Assembly (NCBI GenBank): GCA_035628335.1 | Contig: DASPKA010000004.1 | Coordinates: 1 to 17,124 of the forward strand | Direction of reading: 5' to 3' | Source of the DNA: DASPKA01 sp035628335 | Lineage (GTDB): Bacteria > Patescibacteriota > Doudnabacteria > UBA920 | DNA: 17,124 nt | Shown: one piece after another, positions 13,465-17,124 of the stretch | Layout: each line of letters opens with the position of its first letter | Position numbering within the stretch: position 1 is the stretch's first letter | Notes under the pieces: model-generated | Databases searched by the model: none | The model's input: the letters and a program-made list of their open reading frames with translations, nothing else | What the model was told of the DNA's origin: nothing | Translations under genes and position numbers: made by a program

Positions 13465-14921
13465 TGTTTAATTTCTTCCCATGACACATAACGCAAAAGG
13501 GTTAATATACCAACATATACCAGTACTGAAGTGGTACCTAACAGCACTAAATCAAAAATAGTACTGAGTATATAGTGGGAATTGGACAAGTAGGAGCTAA
13601 CCGAAAAGTCTCGTATTATGTAGAGCACAAAACCCATACCTGAACCTGCTACCAAAACTTTCATCCAGTTCGTAACTGCAGAGAATTTTATAACCCGAGT
13701 ATACACAAAGTAGTAATAACCAATAAGCTGTAAAAGCTCACAGGCTACGGTCATAATCGCTGCACCTTTAATTCCAATGTATGGTAAGAGCACCCAGTTC
13801 CCTACCACATTCACGAGTACATTGACTGCAGTCATCACTACTGCAATCCGAGTTAACTGCGAAATCATGATCGGGTTCATGACAATGTAGCCAATTAATA
13901 TGGTAACCGCAAAAGCTAAAATTGTTAGTGCTTCAGCTCCCGGTGCGTATTCTTTACCAGCGATGAGTAAAATAATTTTTCCAGCCAGCAAACTTCCGAA
14001 AACTCCTATCGGCACTGCAGCAAACATCGTGACTTTCAAATACCTTTCAATAATACTCCGAGCTTCCGAAATGCGGCTATACGCGAATTGTTGAGAAAAT
14101 AATGGATAAAGAACATGTGAAACTACGGCAGGAAAAAAATTCATTAGGTCTACAAACTTATATGCCGCTGTATAGAATCCAGTTTCCGTATATCCGAGTA
14201 ATTTTGACACGAGAACTATGTCGATGCGATTGTATATTGTCGCAAATCCAGTAAGCAAGGCAAACGGAATAGCAGCGAGAAAAATACTCTTCACCTCACT
14301 CAAATCAAAGTTAGAATACAGCTTAAAAAAACTATATGACCCCAAATACGGTCTTGTATAATACCAATAGAGCGCGAGGGCAATCACACCTGCTAGCGTG
14401 GTATTAATGCTGAGAAAGACTATCCCTAAACCAAACACAATAGTAACGGCAATAGTGGCAACATTACATAAAGAAGAGAGAAAGTTAATGAACGCAACTT
14501 TGCGCAAGTCATGGTGCGAACTCATGACGGCCAAAAAAGGGTATTGAAGCCCTGCAAGGACCATGCCCACTCCGAATACCGCAATAGACTTCAGTATGAC
14601 AGGCTCAAAACCAAATGAAATACTGCAAAACATAAGTGCTGCATAAACACAAATGCTTAGAAGTATTTCTGCTGCAAGAAAATGTTTAAAGTAATATGTA
14701 AGCTTCTGCGGTTGCTCACTTATTTTCTTAATAATGTACTGCGCCAAGCCCAAGTCAATTACCACGCCAAACAGTGTACTAAATGACAATACAAATTGGT
14801 ACTTACCTGAGTTCTCAGGACCCAGATAACGGAATAAAGCAAAATATGCTATGGCAACGAGTACCAGGGCAAAGACCCTAGAAACTGAAAGCCAAAAAAT
14901 ATTTTTTGACGGCGAAGCCAT
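13452..14921 (-). CDS. Polysaccharide flippase (Wzx-like, MOP superfamily)
   Basis: The 489-aa product is an integral membrane protein with about 12-14 hydrophobic helices spread along its length. It begins NIFWLSVSRVFALVLVAIAY with FRYLGPENSGKYQFVLSF and a DLGLAQYIIKKIS segment, the pattern of oligosaccharide flippases (RfbX/Wzx). The middle has NRIDIVLVSKLLGYTETGFY, a conserved feature of the family. Such proteins move undecaprenyl-linked repeat units to the outer face of the membrane. MurJ and O-antigen flippases share the fold; the motifs favour Wzx over MurJ. It lies one base after the stop of the baseplate-J-like gene and overlaps the nucleotidyltransferase, so all three are one operon. 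The substrate is unknown. Confidence 0.9.
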   Translation of the reverse strand: MASPSKNIFWLSVSRVFALVLVAIAYFALFRYLGPENSGKYQFVLSFSTLFGVVIDLGLAQYIIKKISEQPQKLTYYFKHFLAAEILLSICVYAALMFCSISFGFEPVILKSIAVFGVGMVLAGLQYPFLAVMSSHHDLRKVAFINFLSSLCNVATIAVTIVFGLGIVFLSINTTLAGVIALALYWYYTRPYLGSYSFFKLYSNFDLSEVKSIFLAAIPFALLTGFATIYNRIDIVLVSKLLGYTETGFYTAAYKFVDLMNFFPAVVSHVLYPLFSQQFAYSRISEARSIIERYLKVTMFAAVPIGVFGSLLAGKIILLIAGKEYAPGAEALTILAFAVTILIGYIVMNPIMISQLTRIAVVMTAVNVLVNVVGNWVLLPYIGIKGAAIMTVACELLQLIGYYYFVYTRVIKFSAVTNWMKVLVAGSGMGFVLYIIRDFSVSSYLSNSHYILSTIFDLVLLGTTSVLVYVGILTLLRYVSWEEIKQWKK

Positions 14922-14922
14922 A

Positions 14923-16731
14923 TTATTCTTCGACTTCCCTAACGGTTATTTTGTCGGGAAAGAACGGCATACGGGATTGCCAAGAAGGTGAAAGAGAAAT
15001 TTCAAATTTTTGCAGTGCAGGGTCCGCTTCGAGCTCCGAAATCGCTTGGGTTCTACTTACCCCTTTAAGCTTTGCTGGAAACTCATCTATGCTAAGCTTG
15101 CTTCGAGAACGAGTTTTGTACGTTATATCTACTGCAACTTTGAGGTTTAGCATGTCTAAGTTCCTAGCACTTGGGACGAATGTGTCTGCATCTGCAGGTT
15201 GCAACTCTGAGTTTTCATCTAAACGGGCAGCAATTTTCTCTCGAGCTAGAGTAACAATTTGCGACTTGGCAGCAGCTAAACCCGTGACTTTCATTTTAAG
15301 CCTAGTAGCGGAGTTAGTGGTTTCGTCCCCTTCTTTTTTGTCTGCCCCAAACTCTACCTGCTCAGTTTTAAAGCCACCATCCATAATCACTTTGTCTTTT
15401 TCTAAGTAATCTTGCTTTAATGTTGCAATGGCTTTATCCATTAAATCTTTCTTTGCTTTCTCTAAATCTTGAGCAGTCAAAATGGAAATTAGTCTGGAAT
15501 TTCCACCAACGAAAGAAGTGCTAACTTTTGCATATAATACTTCTGGCTTACTGCCAAAGCTTTGATTTGTTATTTCAAGCCTCGTCCCCGCCGGAATATT
15601 ATAATCGTCACCGCCAACCAATGCGGTGACCGGAATCGCATCTGTAACATTTGCTGCTTCACTTTTTACAGTCGAAGGAATTGCTTTCAAAGCATTAATA
15701 TCATTATTTAAAACATATTTCTTACTCCCAACAAAAAGCGTAGTAGTAGCAGCCTTAAGGGTTATAGGTTTACCGGTATAGTTAAATATCTTTACCATGC
15801 CGCTCGACTTGCTCCCTATCTCCTTCTTTCCCGTAGAATCAATAGAACCTGACTGAATTAGCGTTTCTTCAAAACGCTCTACCTGAAGTGGCTCACCTGT
15901 TTGTCCGTCAATCTTTGCACTAGCATTAAACTCAAATTCCTGGTCTATGGCATCATACTTTGGGTAGAGCGTGATCGTAGCTTTTGGAATAACAAAGAAA
16001 AGTAAATACACAGCAGCCGCAGCTGATACCAGTAAAAAGAGAGCCAGGAAGATCCTAAACTTAGTTTTTGGCCTGTCCGGTTGTGATTCGCTTCGCTTTT
16101 CAACTCGCTTTACCTTTATAGGAGTCTTCTCATACTTCTCCCGCAAGCCGAACATACTAGGCGACTTCAGTTGGACTTCAGGTTTTTTTATACCTGGAGA
16201 TGGAATGGAAATAAGCGGCTGGTGGCTCTGAGGTGATTGAGGGGACAGAAATTGTGGCCGTGGTTGTGGCGCAGGTGCAGACACAGGCACACTTACAGGT
16301 GGACGAGCAGCTGGCGGTGGCGTTATGGGTTGAGGAGTTTGGGGTTTCTTTATCTGAGGTGGTATAGGCTCAGGTGTAGGCTTAGGAACAAGCTGTGTCG
16401 GCTTCATCTGATCACGCATTGTCGGACGTGGAGCTTGCGTGCTAGAACTGACAATTGTTTTATTGACTTCCCTGCTCTGGGAAGGAAAAAATTTCAAACC
16501 AAATCCTGCCTCCCGAGCATACACCATACCCATCTCATCTTGAGTCAGAATATATATTTTCTTTCCGAGCAAGTCCGTTTGCTTGCGAAGTAACCGCAGG
16601 TTAATACTGTCAGCAAAAAGGTAACTTTTTTTTGGAATGACTAAAAGCACCTCAGAAGCCAATGTGGTCTTAAGGCGCAAGACTACTGAGCGAACATCAT
16701 CTTCTATGTTCAGGTATATCGTCTTTATCAT
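14923..16731 (-). CDS. Single-span membrane protein of the CPR 'baseplate J-like' type
   Basis: The 602-aa product has an N-terminal cytoplasmic domain of about 85 residues (TIYLNIEDDVRSVVLRLK, LLVIPKKSYLF, NLRLLRKQTDLLGKKIYILTQ). I recall that domain in many CPR and some other bacterial proteins. It is followed by a Pro/Gln/Ser-rich linker (about 95-190), a basic stretch, one transmembrane helix at 226-248 and a large extracytoplasmic part. In that part ALVGGDDYNIPAGTRLEITN is typical of proteins annotated 'baseplate J/gp47-like'. Despite the label there is no other phage gene here, so it is best seen as a surface or envelope protein. It heads the operon with the flippase and nucleotidyltransferase. 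A TATTAT box lies 8 bases before the ATG and there is no Shine-Dalgarno site. Confidence 0.75.
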   Translation of the reverse strand: MIKTIYLNIEDDVRSVVLRLKTTLASEVLLVIPKKSYLFADSINLRLLRKQTDLLGKKIYILTQDEMGMVYAREAGFGLKFFPSQSREVNKTIVSSSTQAPRPTMRDQMKPTQLVPKPTPEPIPPQIKKPQTPQPITPPPAARPPVSVPVSAPAPQPRPQFLSPQSPQSHQPLISIPSPGIKKPEVQLKSPSMFGLREKYEKTPIKVKRVEKRSESQPDRPKTKFRIFLALFLLVSAAAAVYLLFFVIPKATITLYPKYDAIDQEFEFNASAKIDGQTGEPLQVERFEETLIQSGSIDSTGKKEIGSKSSGMVKIFNYTGKPITLKAATTTLFVGSKKYVLNNDINALKAIPSTVKSEAANVTDAIPVTALVGGDDYNIPAGTRLEITNQSFGSKPEVLYAKVSTSFVGGNSRLISILTAQDLEKAKKDLMDKAIATLKQDYLEKDKVIMDGGFKTEQVEFGADKKEGDETTNSATRLKMKVTGLAAAKSQIVTLAREKIAARLDENSELQPADADTFVPSARNLDMLNLKVAVDITYKTRSRSKLSIDEFPAKLKGVSRTQAISELEADPALQKFEISLSPSWQSRMPFFPDKITVREVEE

Positions 16732-16739
16732 TTTTGTCT

Positions 16740-16745
16740 ATAATA
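16740..16745 (-). promoter_or_regulatory. Putative -10 box of the envelope operon
   Basis: The minus strand reads TATTAT (five of six consensus matches), eight bases before the ATG at 16731. No -35 consensus is seen; the expected place falls at the edge of the palindromic region. Confidence 0.4.
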
Positions 16746-16763
16746 GAGGCTTGCGTCGTAGCT

Positions 16764-16785
16764 AGCTCCGGCGAAGCCGGTAGCT
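16764..16785. repeat. GC-rich palindrome upstream of the envelope operon
   Basis: AGCT-CCGGC, loop GAA, GCCGG-T-AGCT forms a nearly perfect hairpin with one bulged T. It is the first of several stem-loops in 16732-17124. Confidence 0.7.
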
Positions 16786-16792
16786 GTTCCCC

Positions 16793-17023
16793 CTCCATCC
16801 CGGCAGAGCCGGATATGGAGCCTCCCCCTCTCGCAGCTTTGCTGCTATTAACTTACTTATTTCCAAAGACTACTCTACGTTTTCTCTCGCAGCCTTGCTG
16901 CTATTTGGGTTGTTTATATCTAAGCCTTGATTCAAAACTTAGCTTCTTACTATGCTCAACCTCGGGCTGGTGCTATTAAAGGGGCTAGCGTCGCCCCCTC
17001 CAACGGGCAAAGCCCTTATGGAG
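16793..17023. repeat. Degenerate stem-loop units, CTCCA-hairpin-TGGAG type
   Basis: Two units share the frame CTCCA..., inner stem, 3-nt loop, ...TGGAG followed by CCTCCCC. Unit one (16793-16820) has inner stem CCGGC/GCCGG with loop AGA. Unit two (16998-17023) has GGGC/GCCC with loop AAA. The outer stem is kept, while the inner stem changes on both sides so that pairing is preserved. A further hairpin, GGGGC/GCCCC, lies at 16981-16997, and GCAGC/GCTGC hairpins with 3-nt loops occur at 16833, 16889 and 17036. Confidence 0.7.
16885..16971. repeat. 87-bp direct repeat, copy 1
   Basis: The 87 bases from TCTCGCAGCCTTGCTGC to CTCGGGCTGGT are identical, base for base, to 17032-17118 (period 147). 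A partial, diverged third copy of its first half (GCAGC-TTT-GCTGCTATT...) begins at 16831. I see no coding potential in it. Confidence 0.95.
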
Positions 17024-17031
17024 CCTCCCCT

Positions 17032-17118
17032 TCTCGCAGCCTTGCTGCTATTTGGGTTGTTTATATCTAAGCCTTGATTCAAAACTTAGCTTCTTACTAT
17101 GCTCAACCTCGGGCTGGT
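17032..17118. repeat. 87-bp direct repeat, copy 2
   Basis: Identical to 16885-16971. It ends six bases before the window edge, so the array may continue further. Confidence 0.95.
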
Positions 17119-17124
17119 CAAAGG

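Larger units (their letters stand above)
16732..17124. other. Gene-poor, repeat-rich region
   Basis: These 393 bases hold the start-proximal promoter of the minus-strand operon and the palindromes and direct repeats listed separately. An 81-codon open frame on the plus strand (16734-16979) has no leader and is composed largely of the repeats; I do not regard it as a gene. I see no tRNA or other known RNA. Confidence 0.7.

Noticed and set aside
16080..16115. KRSESQPD in the 602-aa protein resembles ERSESPMQ of the murC insertion (shared AGCGAATC)
   Set aside because: Similarity covers only a few bases, and there is no palindrome or length anomaly in this linker.
14923..16731. Evidence of a prophage from the baseplate-J-like annotation
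   Set aside because: No capsid, tail, integrase or terminase genes are present, and the neighbours are envelope genes.
16734..16979. 81-codon open frame on the plus strand in the repeat region
   Set aside because: No leader, composed largely of repeats and hairpins, Leu/Pro/Ser-rich translation with no domain character.
1..17124. CRISPR array, tRNA or rRNA genes, insertion sequences
   Set aside because: I saw no regularly spaced short repeats, no tRNA-like cloverleaf, no rRNA sequence and no transposase.

Overview
The window looks like a piece of chromosome from a candidate-phyla-radiation (Patescibacteria) bacterium. The evidence is a DUF5674-type protein, a 'baseplate J-like' single-span surface protein, a MurC with Mpl-like central motifs, a heavily overlapped compact gene order, few Shine-Dalgarno sites on the main genes and a moderate-to-low GC content. 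TGA is used as a stop (secA, murG), so the code is the standard bacterial one and not the UGA=Gly code of Gracilibacteria/SR1. The exact lineage cannot be read from the sequence. Nearly all genes are on the minus strand.

Layout from the left: (1) 1-478, minus: an edge-truncated helical-bundle gene and a DUF5674 gene with a good promoter of their own. (2) 503-4476, minus: secA followed by three different NUDIX hydrolases with overlapping ends, apparently one operon. (3) 4477-5220, plus: two unrecognised small genes (74 and 71 aa), each with a strong Shine-Dalgarno site and its own terminator. (4) 5219-5545, minus: the ribosome-hibernation factor hpf. (5) 5594-11354, minus: an operon reading membrane-anchored protein, GT4 glycosyltransferase, murG, murC, murB, then a 61-aa DnaJ-type zinc-finger microprotein, ended by a strong hairpin. 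(6) 11453-12415, plus: a stand-alone degenerate ThiF/E1-like protein resembling the ThiF half of the Rv1355c family. It converges on greA (12496-12957, minus) across a perfect bidirectional terminator. (7) 13039-16731, minus: a baseplate-J-like membrane protein, a polysaccharide flippase and a RibL/TagD-like nucleotidyltransferase. (8) 16732-17124: a gene-poor, repeat-rich region.

The genes form a cell-envelope neighbourhood. MurB makes UDP-MurNAc, MurC adds L-Ala, and MurG completes lipid II. The GT4 enzyme and the flippase point to a surface polysaccharide, and SecA exports proteins through the same envelope. HPF and GreA are housekeeping factors for ribosome storage and transcription elongation.

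The most unusual signals are: an in-frame insertion of about 78 bp made of two perfect palindromes inside murC, resembling in style the Rickettsia palindromic elements found within genes; a repeat array at the right end whose hairpins keep their shape while their stem sequences change; and a recurring layout in which a -10 box lies 5-8 nt before the start codon of the first gene of a transcription unit, suggesting leaderless mRNAs, while three microprotein genes carry near-identical strong Shine-Dalgarno leaders. MurG also lacks the His of its first glycine loop.
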